A stretch of DNA of 49,935 nt, taken from positions 1-49,935 of the forward strand of contig CAZHKZ010000005.1 of the NCBI GenBank assembly GCA_964533055.1. Direction: 5' to 3'. Position numbers and translations under genes: made by a program. This DNA comes from JACROF01 sp964533055 (GTDB taxonomy: Bacteria; Patescibacteriota; Microgenomatia; Levybacterales; UBA12049). Below the pieces are notes generated by a model. It made no database searches and was not told the DNA's origin. It worked only from the letters and a program-made list of their open reading frames with translations. Shown here in pieces: positions 32,251 through 40,899 of the stretch (its first letter is position 1; each line of letters begins with the position of its first letter).

Positions 32251-33737
32251 GCAAATATATTTATTCAGCAATAAACCAACAGGAACAGGAGCTCTTCACA
32301 AAAATATCTGGCATATTTTCCTTTTTGGAAGAATCGTACAAGCTCTATGGGAGAATGCGATTTCGCGGATCAGACTATATGAAAGACCCGACGCCTGAGC
32401 TTGAAGGATTGGGCGAAGAGTCTGTCGCTGAACATCTGTTCTCATCAACTCTTCTCTGGGAGCTCCTCGCTCCAACGCTTCCCAATCTTAGTAAATATGT
32501 TGACCAAGAATCGATTCAACGAATGATATTAATACATGATATTGGCGAAGTCGCAAAAGGCGATGTCAGCGCTGAGAATCAATTAAAAGGTAAGGGGAAA
32601 AATAGAAAAGCAGATGAGGAAAAAGCATTTAATAAACTTCTTAAAGAACTTCCCTCCAAATCAAGAAACGTCTTCAATGACACAAGTCAGCGTTATGAAA
32701 AGGCCAAGTCTGACAAGACAAATACCGATATAACTGTTCTTACCGCCAAAGTCATCGACATGCTCCAGGGCGGACACTATCTTCTTACCAACAGTATTGA
32801 TTTTTCTACATATAGAGAAACATATCAAAAAGTTATGGACGCAGGGTTTTTCCCATATACTAGTCGACTTCTTGAGTCACTGAAAAAGACTGACCTACTA
32901 GCATATGAAGAAGCTAGAATACTTATAAAATTTTATCTTTTTCTCTATGAGAAAAATGGTGCACAAATGGTAAGCGATGGAATTATCGATAGCATTATTA
33001 AGGACACCGACTATTCTCCTCAAACAAAATTAGAAATTACACTTTTTGCAGATCTAGACAAGGCCTATCTTTTCATGCAAAGCATCTATCAACTCTATGG
33101 AAGAATGAGATTTAGAGGTGCACCTTTTATGAAAGATCCAGCAAAAGATCTCACGAATATTGGAGAGGAGTCAGTCGGTGAACATCTTTTTTCAGTGACT
33201 CTTTTCTGGGAAATTCTCCACCCGATTATTGGAAATGTTTCAAATTCTCTTCAAGTCCAGAAAGTGAGTCAGATGCTTTTTATTCATGATATTGGAGAGA
33301 TAGAACAAGGAGACATTTCTGCGGTACTTCAACTCCAAGGGGTTGGAACAAATCGCGCAGCAATTGAACAAGATGCATTTACAAAACTAACATCGATTCT
33401 TCCAAAAAAATCAGCTCTCTTTTTACAGCGAATAAATCATCGTTATGAAAAAGAGAAGAACGATCTAAATACCCAGGATAAAGAGGCCTTGATGACAAAG
33501 ATCATGGACACCATCCAGGGCGATCACTATGTCATAACACATAGTATTGAAATGAAGACGTATGCACCAATTCATTCAAGAATAATTGCTGCTAAACTAT
33601 TTCCATATGTTAAGCAGCTTGAAAAAATATTGGCCAAGGAAGGAAATAATCTTGGAGTAAAACAGCTACACATTTTCATCAAACACCATCTCTATCAATA
33701 TCAAAAACGCGAGGGAACAATTCCTTGGGAAAAATAA
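32247..33737 (+). CDS. Tandem-duplicated HD-domain hydrolase
   Basis: The 496-residue protein is two copies of one 250-residue HD unit. LYGRMRFRG lies at 33-41 and 283-291, GEESVAEHLF and GEESVGEHLF at 56-65 and 306-315, HDIGE at 97-101 and 347-351, and QRYEK/HRYEK at 148-152 and 398-402. The spacing is always 250, with no gap seen. Each copy keeps H (63/313), HD (97-98/347-348) and a later D (171/421), the metal ligands of HD phosphohydrolases. It resembles YfbR-like nucleotidases (HD_3), so a nucleotide substrate is possible. It overlaps the methyltransferase stop by 4 nt and ends 2 nt from a convergent gene. Confidence 0.85.
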   Translation: MSKYIYSAINQQEQELFTKISGIFSFLEESYKLYGRMRFRGSDYMKDPTPELEGLGEESVAEHLFSSTLLWELLAPTLPNLSKYVDQESIQRMILIHDIGEVAKGDVSAENQLKGKGKNRKADEEKAFNKLLKELPSKSRNVFNDTSQRYEKAKSDKTNTDITVLTAKVIDMLQGGHYLLTNSIDFSTYRETYQKVMDAGFFPYTSRLLESLKKTDLLAYEEARILIKFYLFLYEKNGAQMVSDGIIDSIIKDTDYSPQTKLEITLFADLDKAYLFMQSIYQLYGRMRFRGAPFMKDPAKDLTNIGEESVGEHLFSVTLFWEILHPIIGNVSNSLQVQKVSQMLFIHDIGEIEQGDISAVLQLQGVGTNRAAIEQDAFTKLTSILPKKSALFLQRINHRYEKEKNDLNTQDKEALMTKIMDTIQGDHYVITHSIEMKTYAPIHSRIIAAKLFPYVKQLEKILAKEGNNLGVKQLHIFIKHHLYQYQKREGTIPWEK

Positions 33738-33739
33738 CT

Positions 33740-35992
33740 TTACTTCTTATATATAACAATATTTGAGTTATCAAAAATTGACTTGAATAAATGCTCACCA
33801 ATTCCCCTTGCATCAATATCAGAACCAAGATATCGTGGGACAAATACCAACTCCTGATGGCCTCCATCAGATGCACTGATAAAGTCAGTTCTGTGCTCCC
33901 ATCGTCTCTGTGTTAAAAGCTGCGCCACAATTGGATACTTCCAAAGTAATGGCGCGGAAGACTTATAAATCGGCACAAATGATGAGCTAAGGAAAATTAC
34001 CGGATTATTCTGAATCTTGATCCTCTCAAGTGCATGTATTTCAAATTCACTTAAGATATATTGTTGCCTTGAAAATATAACAGATATTCCCATTAAGATT
34101 GCAAATATTGTAATAATAAATAGTTCGTATCTCATCTTTCCAAAATCTCTTCTTTGTCTGAACAAATATATAACCTTCACAAGAACGACAAAAAGAATGC
34201 CAAGACCTGCAACAACAGCTGTATTTTTGTTAAGTGGAAAGTATGGGAGCTTAAGGTAAATAAATGTAAATCCTAAAATAATTAATGTAAAGATTTGTAC
34301 AGATTTTTTATCTTTCCTGACGATTAAAAAATAATGAAGAACTAGTAGAACGCTGAATGGTATAAGAAAAAAACCAACGATGATATTTGTAGAAATTGAA
34401 AATGGCAGGAGAAATAATGGCGAAAGCAACATCATTTTAGTATCAAAGATAAAAAGATCTATATCCTTAAGTGCATACTGCAAGTAGTAGATGAAAAAGA
34501 GTAATGGTAAAAATAACGAAAGAGTTATAAAGAATTTACTTTTATTTTTTCGCACTAGATATAAAGTTAATGCAGAATAGATAATCACAATAACAATGAA
34601 TAGTTCTATCCAAATTGAGAATCGTGAATATCCAAATGTTTTTTGCAAACTGAGCCCATCTATCTGATTAGTTCCAAGAATTTTGTATGACTGACTATCA
34701 ATCTCAACGACCTTCTTATCACCAGAGAAAAAACTAATTTTGCCTTTTTCATCTTTAACGTGGAGCTCTTTTGCATCTTCTAAAATTACTTTTTGCTCCT
34801 GAGAAAAACGTGAGGAATCAAGAATCGAAGACTCATCAATGCGAAGATACCCTTGTGTATTTGGAGAAAGATAGAATTCCTCAGAGTTCATCTTTGTATA
34901 GTCTCTAATATCAGTTATTGATAATTGAGTCCCTGTCTTTTTAATTCCAATTCTGAACCTTGAACTTTGGTACCAAAACGCCTGATCTCCAGTCTCTGGA
35001 TCTCTTCGCAAAATATATGTCCCATCCTTATACTCAGCCTTAAAATATCTATCAGCGAACTCTCTAGCAGGAATGATCTCTGCCTCTCTCTTCTTCACAA
35101 GATCTGTCGCAACTCTTAAGTGACGCTCATACATTCCTTCATAGGAGATTGGAGCATATCCACCCTCGAGTCCAATTACTGCATTTTTAGTAGGACCATT
35201 CAGATATGTCTTTAAAAGATCTGTGAAATAATCATTTTCTTTAAAATGAAAATAATCTTGTAGGCTATACAGACTTGCACTTGGAGAAGATGCATATCCT
35301 AGGAGAGGATCACGACTTGCCCACTGCAACATCAATATCCCTGAACTCTTCTCAATACTCTGCGCAGGAATACCTGCATTTGTCTGAGACGCCAGATAAC
35401 TAATACTCCAAGGTGTTCCCCATATTGAGTAGACATCTAGATCCAACTGATCGGCTGCACGCAGTGAGGACGTCACGCCATATTTGTCATGCATATAGGA
35501 AAGCGACCATGCATCAATCCACCAAGCACCAACACTTTTAGGGTAGTATCCAAATGTGTCATGAAATTTTGCAAAAACTACATCGATATACTTCTTTCTT
35601 TCAGATTGATCATAGGAGAAAAGAAATAGTCCATCTGAAAAGTACCATGACCCCTGACCTCGATAAAGCACACCCGACTTTTCAGCGAAATTACGATCAA
35701 TCTCTAAAAAGATCCCCATCTCTTGATCCGTCATTTCCTCTCGAGCATATGACGTTAATTTACTATCCTCGAGTGCTGAGTACTGCCAAAGCCAAGTCGC
35801 TCTCACATCATATTTTTTTGTAATCGTGAACTGCCCCTTAAGACTAGTCAGGAGATCTGCTTTCTCAAGACCAAGTTGTGGTCCACGAATTTGATTGATT
35901 ACACTAATTGATGGAAGTTGACCTGCAGCATGAGCATTTGTTGGAATAAAAATTGAAACAAGAAAAAGAAGAGTTAGAAGAACCTTGTTCAT
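33740..35992 (-). CDS. Large exported protein with polysaccharide-deacetylase-like N-terminus and multiple membrane helices
   Basis: The 750-residue protein starts with a signal peptide (about 1-23, ending NAHAAG). About 440 residues of outside domain follow, with MGIFLEIDRNF, YPKSVGAWWIDAWSLSYMHDKYGV, IWGTPWSISYL and GILMLQWASRDPLLGY. This pattern recalls TIM-barrel-like polysaccharide deacetylase or glycosidase folds, but I see no sure catalytic triad. At least seven membrane helices fill residues 460-640, and a soluble part ends the protein. I start at ATG 35992: a TATACT lies 6 nt upstream and the signal peptide begins there. It probably acts on a surface glycan. Name uncertain. Confidence 0.6.
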   Translation of the reverse strand: MNKVLLTLLFLVSIFIPTNAHAAGQLPSISVINQIRGPQLGLEKADLLTSLKGQFTITKKYDVRATWLWQYSALEDSKLTSYAREEMTDQEMGIFLEIDRNFAEKSGVLYRGQGSWYFSDGLFLFSYDQSERKKYIDVVFAKFHDTFGYYPKSVGAWWIDAWSLSYMHDKYGVTSSLRAADQLDLDVYSIWGTPWSISYLASQTNAGIPAQSIEKSSGILMLQWASRDPLLGYASSPSASLYSLQDYFHFKENDYFTDLLKTYLNGPTKNAVIGLEGGYAPISYEGMYERHLRVATDLVKKREAEIIPAREFADRYFKAEYKDGTYILRRDPETGDQAFWYQSSRFRIGIKKTGTQLSITDIRDYTKMNSEEFYLSPNTQGYLRIDESSILDSSRFSQEQKVILEDAKELHVKDEKGKISFFSGDKKVVEIDSQSYKILGTNQIDGLSLQKTFGYSRFSIWIELFIVIVIIYSALTLYLVRKNKSKFFITLSLFLPLLFFIYYLQYALKDIDLFIFDTKMMLLSPLFLLPFSISTNIIVGFFLIPFSVLLVLHYFLIVRKDKKSVQIFTLIILGFTFIYLKLPYFPLNKNTAVVAGLGILFVVLVKVIYLFRQRRDFGKMRYELFIITIFAILMGISVIFSRQQYILSEFEIHALERIKIQNNPVIFLSSSFVPIYKSSAPLLWKYPIVAQLLTQRRWEHRTDFISASDGGHQELVFVPRYLGSDIDARGIGEHLFKSIFDNSNIVIYKK

Positions 35993-35998
35993 ACCCAA

Positions 35999-36004
35999 AG
36001 TATA
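35999..36004 (-). promoter_or_regulatory. Leaderless -10 box of the 750-residue exported protein gene
   Basis: TATACT exactly 6 nt before ATG 35992, next to the terminator of the upstream small gene. The -35 is weak. Confidence 0.5.
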
Positions 36005-36006
36005 CA

Positions 36007-36034
36007 AGAAAATGGCGCCCGATGGTGGGGCGCC
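36007..36034 (-). terminator. Terminator of the 84-residue orphan gene
   Basis: GGCGCCC (36014-36020) and GGGCGCC (36028-36034) form a 7-bp GC-only stem with a 7-nt loop, followed on the minus strand by ATTTTCTTG. A second inverted repeat, AGGAAGC with GCTTCCT (36065-36080), covers the gene's last codons. Confidence 0.7.
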
Positions 36035-36062
36035 GTGAAAAAAGGTAGACGATCGATGTGGA

Positions 36063-36317
36063 TCAGGAAGCGAGCTTCCTAAGAGTATTCGAACCAATCC
36101 GAAATGGCCTCTTTGTCTGAGGATCTCGCTGCTGTTTCAGCAATTCCTCAATGCCATTGAAGACGAACTGATCGCTCACTCGGTTTTGAGGCGCTGGTCT
36201 CCAGCAAGCACTCGCAAACGAGGTATCAACTTCGCCCTGCCCCAATGGCAGGACAAATCTAGGCTCTTCTGTCCGTTTTAGGACAGCATCGATCCCGACC
36301 GACATTCGCGGTGACAT
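36063..36317 (-). CDS. Small GC-rich orphan protein (84 residues)
   Basis: I do not recognise this protein. It starts MSPRMSVGIDAVLKRTE, has one Cys (SACWRPAPQ), a probable helix (VFNGIEELLKQQ) and a basic end (TKRPFRIGSNTLRKLAS). It has no membrane helix. It reads as a real gene because it has a promoter with a TTGCTG -35 and TATAAT at 17 bp, an AAGGAGG 5 nt before the ATG, and a GC-only terminator after the stop. The local sequence is visibly richer in G+C than its neighbours, and the leadered, SD-led style is unlike most genes here. Transfer from elsewhere, or strong selection on a well expressed gene, could explain this. Confidence 0.6.
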   Translation of the reverse strand: MSPRMSVGIDAVLKRTEEPRFVLPLGQGEVDTSFASACWRPAPQNRVSDQFVFNGIEELLKQQRDPQTKRPFRIGSNTLRKLAS

Positions 36318-36322
36318 GACAC

Positions 36323-36329
36323 CCTCCTT
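36323..36329 (-). promoter_or_regulatory. Shine-Dalgarno sequence of the 84-residue orphan gene
   Basis: AAGGAGG, 5 nt before ATG 36317. It decides the start and is one of only three strong SD sites I see in the window. Confidence 0.65.
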
Positions 36330-36366
36330 GTTGAAAAGGATCCTTCACATCGAAGGAATTGAGAAG

Positions 36367-36395
36367 ATTATAGAACTTGGAGGAACCAACAGCAA
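36367..36395 (-). promoter_or_regulatory. Promoter of the 84-residue orphan gene
   Basis: TTGCTG, 17-bp spacer, TATAAT. The predicted leader is about 44 nt and contains the palindrome AAGGATCCTT. Confidence 0.65.
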
Positions 36396-36408
36396 TGGGG
36401 AGCAATTA

Positions 36409-39147
36409 TTAATTTGGGTAGTGACATTTCTTGTATTTCTTTCCACTTCCACACCAGCATGGGTCGTTGCGACCTAATTTGTCTTTATTGATGATGCTAT
36501 CTTTTTTCTTTTCTCCCTGGATCTCGCCACCGGTTCCTAGTTGTTGAGTATTTTTTACTTTTTGCTGTTTGCTGTTAATTGACTTCTTTTTTACTCCATC
36601 GCTTTGCTCGCCCTCGGGCACATTGGTAGCATAGCTCTCTAAATTAACATGGGTGTGAATCGGCTGATCTGTGATCTGATACCTGTAGACTAGATGCACA
36701 AATTGGTCATCAATTGTTGCGAGAAGGGATTGGAACATGGTATATGCTTCGTTCTTATATTCAACAAGTGGATCACGCTGTGCATATCCACGGAGTTGTA
36801 CGCCTTGTCGAAGATGCTCAATGGCATCAAGGTGATCTGTCCAAAGAGTATCGATGATCTGCAAAAGCTGCTGGCGCTCGACATTGCGGACGACTTCTTT
36901 TGTCATCTGCTGCTCACGCTGTTCATAGATATCTGTTGCTAATTTATGCAAGAATTCCACCTTCTCCTCTGTCGTATGAAGAGCTCTCAACTGCTCAGCC
37001 AAATGTCCTTGTGAATGTTCATCAAATGGCACTATAGTCGTGAAGTCTCTGATGGTCTGTGTATCAATATCGTTTGTCTCATCAAAAGAAGCATTACCGG
37101 CATCAACAACAATCGCTTCAACTGCTTTATGGATTCTCTCAAGGACTTCTTCTTTCTGAGTTCCATCATCTGCCTGAGCTTCGACAATTCTTCGTCTCTC
37201 TTTATAAATAATTTCTCGCTGCTTATTAAGAACATCGTCATACTCAACAACTTGCTTACGACTATCAAAATAAAAGCCCTCTACTTTGACCTGCGCATTC
37301 TCAATTGCCTTTGAGACGAGCGAGTGAGTTAATGGCTGATCCTCAGGCATATTAAATTTCGTCATAAGTCCTGCAATTCTATCGCCACCGAAAAGTCTCA
37401 TGATCTCATCATCTAGCGCTACAAAGAACTGAGATTTGCCTGGATCTCCTTGTCGACCTGAACGTCCTCTGAGCTGATTATCGATACGACGAGATTCATG
37501 TCTTTCAGTTCCAATCACATAAAGTCCACCGAGATCGAGAACTGCTTGATGATCTTTCTCCCATTTCTTCATCTCTGCTTTCTTCTCAGGAGCAGCGCCA
37601 CCTAGGATGATATCTACACCTCGACCTGCCATATTAGTAGCAACTGTAACAGCATTTACTTTTCCAGCTTGAGCAATGATCTGTGCCTCTTGCGCGTGAT
37701 TTTTAGCATTGAGAACTTCGTGCTTCACTCCTTTTCGCTTGAGAAGCTGGGAAATCATTTCATTTTTCTCAATAGAAGTCGTACCAATAAGAACAGGTTG
37801 CCCTGTCTTGTGCACTCTCTCAACTTCCTCTGCAACAGCTGTAAGCTTAGCTCGAGTAGTCTTATAGACTACATCTGAAAGGTCTTCGCGAGCCGTATTG
37901 TTGTGAGTTGGAATCACGACAACATCTAACTTATAGATCTTATTGAACTCCTCAGCCTCTGTCACTGCAGTACCAGTCATACCTGCAAGTTTTTCGTACA
38001 TTCTAAAATAGTTCTGCAAAGACACAGTAGCTAGCGCTCTCGACTCACGCTGAATTGGCACATTTTCTTTTGCCTCAATTGCCTGATGAAGACCTTCTGA
38101 AAGTCTTCTTCCCTCCATAAGTCTTCCTGTAAATTCATCTACCAAAATAACTTCATTATCTTTGACGATATAATCTTTCTCTTTATGGAAAAGGGTACGC
38201 GCTTTGAGAGCAGCCTCTAAGTGATAGACTGTATCAAAATCCTGCTCATAAATATTGGCGAGCCCAAAAAGTTTTTCGATCTTTCCAATACCATGATCTG
38301 TAAGGTGAGCAGTTCTCATCTTTTCATCAATCTTATAATCAACATCTGAGGATAATTTATCTACAACCTTTGCATACTCATAGTACTTAGCAGATGGAGC
38401 CTCATCTGGAGCTGAGATGATGTGGGGAGTTCGGGCTTCATCAATCAAGACTGAGTCGACTTCGTCGACAATTGCATAGTAGAAATTGCGCTGGACTCTT
38501 TCCTCAACAGTTCGAGCCATATTGTCACGCAGATAATCAAAGCCAAACTCTGAATTAATTCCATAAAGAACATCGGCTTCATATGCTTCTTTACGAGTGA
38601 TTGGGCGAAGATGCTTAAGTCTCTCCTCATTTGCATCTGGAGCTTTATAGGAGGGATCATAGATAAAAGACTGGTCATTGATCATTGAGGCGATAGAGAC
38701 TCCGAGGAAGTGGAAAATTGGACCCATCCAGCCAGCATCGCGACGTGCAAGATAATCATTAACCGTGACGAGGTGAACGCCTTTGCCAGTTAGACTGTTG
38801 AGGTACAATGCGGGAACTGCAGACATAGTCTTTCCCTCACCAGTCTTTTGCTCTGCGATATTGCCAACTGAAAGCACGATTGCAGCCATCAGTTGGACAT
38901 CGTAGTGGCGAAGTCCTAAAGTTCTGCTAGCAGCTTCTCGAACTAAAGCAAAAGCTTCCGGCAAGATATCATCAAGAGAAGTGCCATCCGCTATTTTTTT
39001 CTTAAGTTTTTCAGTGCGTTTTGGAAAATCTTCATCTTTTAATTTCTCAATCTGAGGCGCAAATGAGTTAACCTTATCGACAATGTTCTGAAGCTTTGAT
39101 ATTTCGCGGTCACTTGTGTCGAAGAACTTTCCAAGAAGGGGTAACAT
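36409..39147 (-). CDS. secA: Protein translocase ATPase SecA
   Basis: The 912-residue motor drives preproteins through SecYEG. It has the DEAD-type Walker A EQKTGEGKTMSAVPALYL, Walker B AIVDEVDSVLIDEARTPHIIS, MTGTAVTEAEEF, TNMAGRGVDI and the QLRGRSGRQGDPG arginine motif. The C-terminus (RNDPCWCGSGKKYKKCH) is the zinc-binding SEC-C motif that binds phospholipid or SecB, after a Lys/Gln-rich linker. Length matches SecA. Like other genes here, its -10 (TGCTAGAAT, extended type) is only 9 nt from the ATG. It works with the secDF products encoded near the start of the window. Confidence 0.98.
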   Translation of the reverse strand: MLPLLGKFFDTSDREISKLQNIVDKVNSFAPQIEKLKDEDFPKRTEKLKKKIADGTSLDDILPEAFALVREAASRTLGLRHYDVQLMAAIVLSVGNIAEQKTGEGKTMSAVPALYLNSLTGKGVHLVTVNDYLARRDAGWMGPIFHFLGVSIASMINDQSFIYDPSYKAPDANEERLKHLRPITRKEAYEADVLYGINSEFGFDYLRDNMARTVEERVQRNFYYAIVDEVDSVLIDEARTPHIISAPDEAPSAKYYEYAKVVDKLSSDVDYKIDEKMRTAHLTDHGIGKIEKLFGLANIYEQDFDTVYHLEAALKARTLFHKEKDYIVKDNEVILVDEFTGRLMEGRRLSEGLHQAIEAKENVPIQRESRALATVSLQNYFRMYEKLAGMTGTAVTEAEEFNKIYKLDVVVIPTHNNTAREDLSDVVYKTTRAKLTAVAEEVERVHKTGQPVLIGTTSIEKNEMISQLLKRKGVKHEVLNAKNHAQEAQIIAQAGKVNAVTVATNMAGRGVDIILGGAAPEKKAEMKKWEKDHQAVLDLGGLYVIGTERHESRRIDNQLRGRSGRQGDPGKSQFFVALDDEIMRLFGGDRIAGLMTKFNMPEDQPLTHSLVSKAIENAQVKVEGFYFDSRKQVVEYDDVLNKQREIIYKERRRIVEAQADDGTQKEEVLERIHKAVEAIVVDAGNASFDETNDIDTQTIRDFTTIVPFDEHSQGHLAEQLRALHTTEEKVEFLHKLATDIYEQREQQMTKEVVRNVERQQLLQIIDTLWTDHLDAIEHLRQGVQLRGYAQRDPLVEYKNEAYTMFQSLLATIDDQFVHLVYRYQITDQPIHTHVNLESYATNVPEGEQSDGVKKKSINSKQQKVKNTQQLGTGGEIQGEKKKDSIINKDKLGRNDPCWCGSGKKYKKCHYPN

Positions 39148-39156
39148 AGAAGCATT

Positions 39157-39185
39157 ATTCTAGCACAGATTAGCCTTATTTGCTA
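39157..39185 (-). promoter_or_regulatory. Promoter of secA
   Basis: TAGCAA, 17-bp spacer, TAGAAT preceded by TGC (extended -10), then 9 nt to ATG 39147. An AATAAT at exactly 6 nt is a weaker alternative. Confidence 0.45.
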
Positions 39186-39207
39186 CAAAAAATCCTAGCC
39201 AAAATGC

Positions 39208-40464
39208 CTATTTTCGAGGTGAAATACGGTCTTTGCCGATATATTTTCGCAATACTTCAGGGATAATGACTGACCCATCTTCTTGCTGATAGTTCTCAAG
39301 AATTGCAACAATTGGACGATTCATCGAGAAGGCTGTGCCATTAAGAACAGAGAGGTATTTCCGCTCACCTTCATCGTTATAGCGCATATTGAGTCTTCTC
39401 GACTGGAAGTCAGTTACCGTTGAGGTCGACGTAACTTCGCGATATTTTTTCTGAGATGGAACCCATGCTTCAATATCGTATTTTCGTGCTGCATTAAATC
39501 CAAGATCACCTGTGCATATTCCTACCACCTGATAAGGGATATCCAGCATCTGGAAAAATTTCTCTTCTAAGCTCAGCATGAACTCATGCTCTCGATCATC
39601 ATCCCCCTCTTCCACAAACGATACCATCTCAACCTTATTAAACTGATGTACTCGAAAAATTCCCTTTGTATCTTTACCATAACTACCCGCTTCTCTCCTA
39701 AAACAGGTTGAGTAACTAACATATCTTCTTGGTAGATCAGCTTTTTCCAAAACTTCATTCATATGAATTGGAACGACTGACTGTTCTGATGTACCAACAA
39801 GATAAAGGCCATCTTTATCTAAAGAAAAGATGTTTTCTGCTTCACCCATTGCGGTATATCCAAGCCCCTCCATCACACTATTCTTAATAAGAACTGGGGG
39901 AAGAATCGGTATAAATCCCTCCTTCATCAATGTCTCAAATGCCAACTGCTTTAAGGCAAATTCCAAAAGAACTCCTTCATTTTTAAGATACGTAAATCGT
40001 GCACCAGAAACTTCAGCTGCTTTTTCCGTGTCGAGGATATCAAGGGACTGTCCTAATTCAAGATGATCTTTAGGAGTAAAACTGAAATCATTTGGAGTTC
40101 CGACAGTTCGCAAGACCTCATTTTCTGTATCATCTTTTCCTATTTTTACATCAGGCTTTGATGGATTTGGGATCTTGAGTAGCTCAACATCCAACTCTTC
40201 CTTAAGCGCCTTAACAGCCGCCTCAACTTTTTCAACCTTTTCTTTTATCTCACGACCCTTTGTGATCTGTTCCTCAGTTGGAGCACCATGAATATCTTTT
40301 GTCGAAGCATTGCGCTCTTCTTGAAGCGCTTGAAGCTCAAGTGCAAGCTCTTTATGTCGCTGATCAATTTTAAGAATATGCTCAGCATTTATCACAACAC
40401 CTTTTGCAAGGGATGCTGCCTGAATAACTTGGGGATCACTACGTAAAATTTTAATATCAATCAT
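39208..40464 (-). CDS. serS: Seryl-tRNA synthetase
   Basis: The 418-residue class II synthetase charges tRNA-Ser. The N-terminal arm (about 25-105) is the coiled coil that grips the long variable arm of the tRNA, with ERNASTKDIHG between the two helices. The core has the class II motif 2 CFRREAGSYGKDTKGIFRVHQF, STVTDFQSRRLNMRY, and motif 3 NGTAFSMNRPIVAILENYQ. Length is normal. Its promoter is a textbook one: TTGACC, 17 bp, TATAAT and then exactly 6 nt to the ATG, so the mRNA should start at the start codon. It is transcribed away from rpsT, which lies 46 nt upstream in the same direction. Confidence 0.97.
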   Translation of the reverse strand: MIDIKILRSDPQVIQAASLAKGVVINAEHILKIDQRHKELALELQALQEERNASTKDIHGAPTEEQITKGREIKEKVEKVEAAVKALKEELDVELLKIPNPSKPDVKIGKDDTENEVLRTVGTPNDFSFTPKDHLELGQSLDILDTEKAAEVSGARFTYLKNEGVLLEFALKQLAFETLMKEGFIPILPPVLIKNSVMEGLGYTAMGEAENIFSLDKDGLYLVGTSEQSVVPIHMNEVLEKADLPRRYVSYSTCFRREAGSYGKDTKGIFRVHQFNKVEMVSFVEEGDDDREHEFMLSLEEKFFQMLDIPYQVVGICTGDLGFNAARKYDIEAWVPSQKKYREVTSTSTVTDFQSRRLNMRYNDEGERKYLSVLNGTAFSMNRPIVAILENYQQEDGSVIIPEVLRKYIGKDRISPRK

Positions 40465-40470
40465 AGGGGG

Positions 40471-40499
40471 ATTATATCGCGTTAGGAGACTGGGGTCAA
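40471..40499 (-). promoter_or_regulatory. Leaderless promoter of serS
   Basis: TTGACC, 17-bp spacer, TATAAT, then 6 nt (CCCCCT) to ATG 40464. The best example of the leaderless layout in the window. Confidence 0.8.
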
Positions 40500-40510
40500 T
40501 TTGGTGAAAT

Positions 40511-40855
40511 TTATTTCTTTGCTGGAGATTTAGAAGCTGCTTTCTTAATAGCTTTCTTTGAAGTCTTTTTAACTGCAGTCTTTTTAACGCCTTTTCCAGA
40601 AGCTGCTTTTACACCAACACCTGATGCCAACGCTTTAGCAACTGCGGACTTAAGTCTTGCTGCTTTGTTGTCATGCATAACATATACTTTTGCTGCTTTA
40701 TCAATTGCTTTGTATGCAGCATTAAGGTTGTCCTGCGATGGCTCTTCTTTAGCTTTTTTAATAAGAGCTTTGTAAAGAACTTTCACTGTTTTGTTAGCAG
40801 CCTGACGTTTGATGTCCTGCTTTTGCTTTTTCTTTGCGTGTTTGAGTAGTGGCAT
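40511..40855 (-). CDS. rpsT: 30S ribosomal protein bS20
   Basis: The 114-residue protein begins MPLLKHAKKKQKQDIKRQAANKTVK, a match to the bS20 start (LKSAKKR.RQ...R..N...K), followed by the helical-bundle region with KVYVMHDNKAARLKSAVAKAL. The final 25 residues are a Lys/Ala/Ser-rich tail (VKKTAVKKTSKKAIKK), longer than in E. coli S20 (87 residues). It binds the lower body of 16S rRNA. The promoter, TTGCGA, 17 bp, TAAAAT and 6 nt to the ATG, predicts a leaderless mRNA with no SD; notably, E. coli rpsT is also unusual, starting at a UUG. Confidence 0.9.
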   Translation of the reverse strand: MPLLKHAKKKQKQDIKRQAANKTVKVLYKALIKKAKEEPSQDNLNAAYKAIDKAAKVYVMHDNKAARLKSAVAKALASGVGVKAASGKGVKKTAVKKTSKKAIKKAASKSPAKK

Positions 40856-40861
40856 AGAGGT

Positions 40862-40890
40862 ATTTTACCATGTTATACTTGAATTCGCAA
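40862..40890 (-). promoter_or_regulatory. Leaderless promoter of rpsT
   Basis: TTGCGA, 17-bp spacer, TAAAAT, then 6 nt to ATG 40855. It overlaps the divergent murJ -10. Confidence 0.75.
40871..40879 (+). promoter_or_regulatory. Extended -10 promoter of murJ
   Basis: TGTTATACT (TGn plus TATACT), 20 nt before ATG 40900. No clear -35. It overlaps the rpsT promoter and excludes an ATG at 40870 as start. Confidence 0.5.
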
Positions 40891-40899
40891 CCTAAATCT

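Noticed and set aside
40870..40899. Upstream ATG for murJ
   Set aside because: It lies before the extended -10 box, so it would not be in the mRNA, and its 10 added residues are not typical of MurJ.
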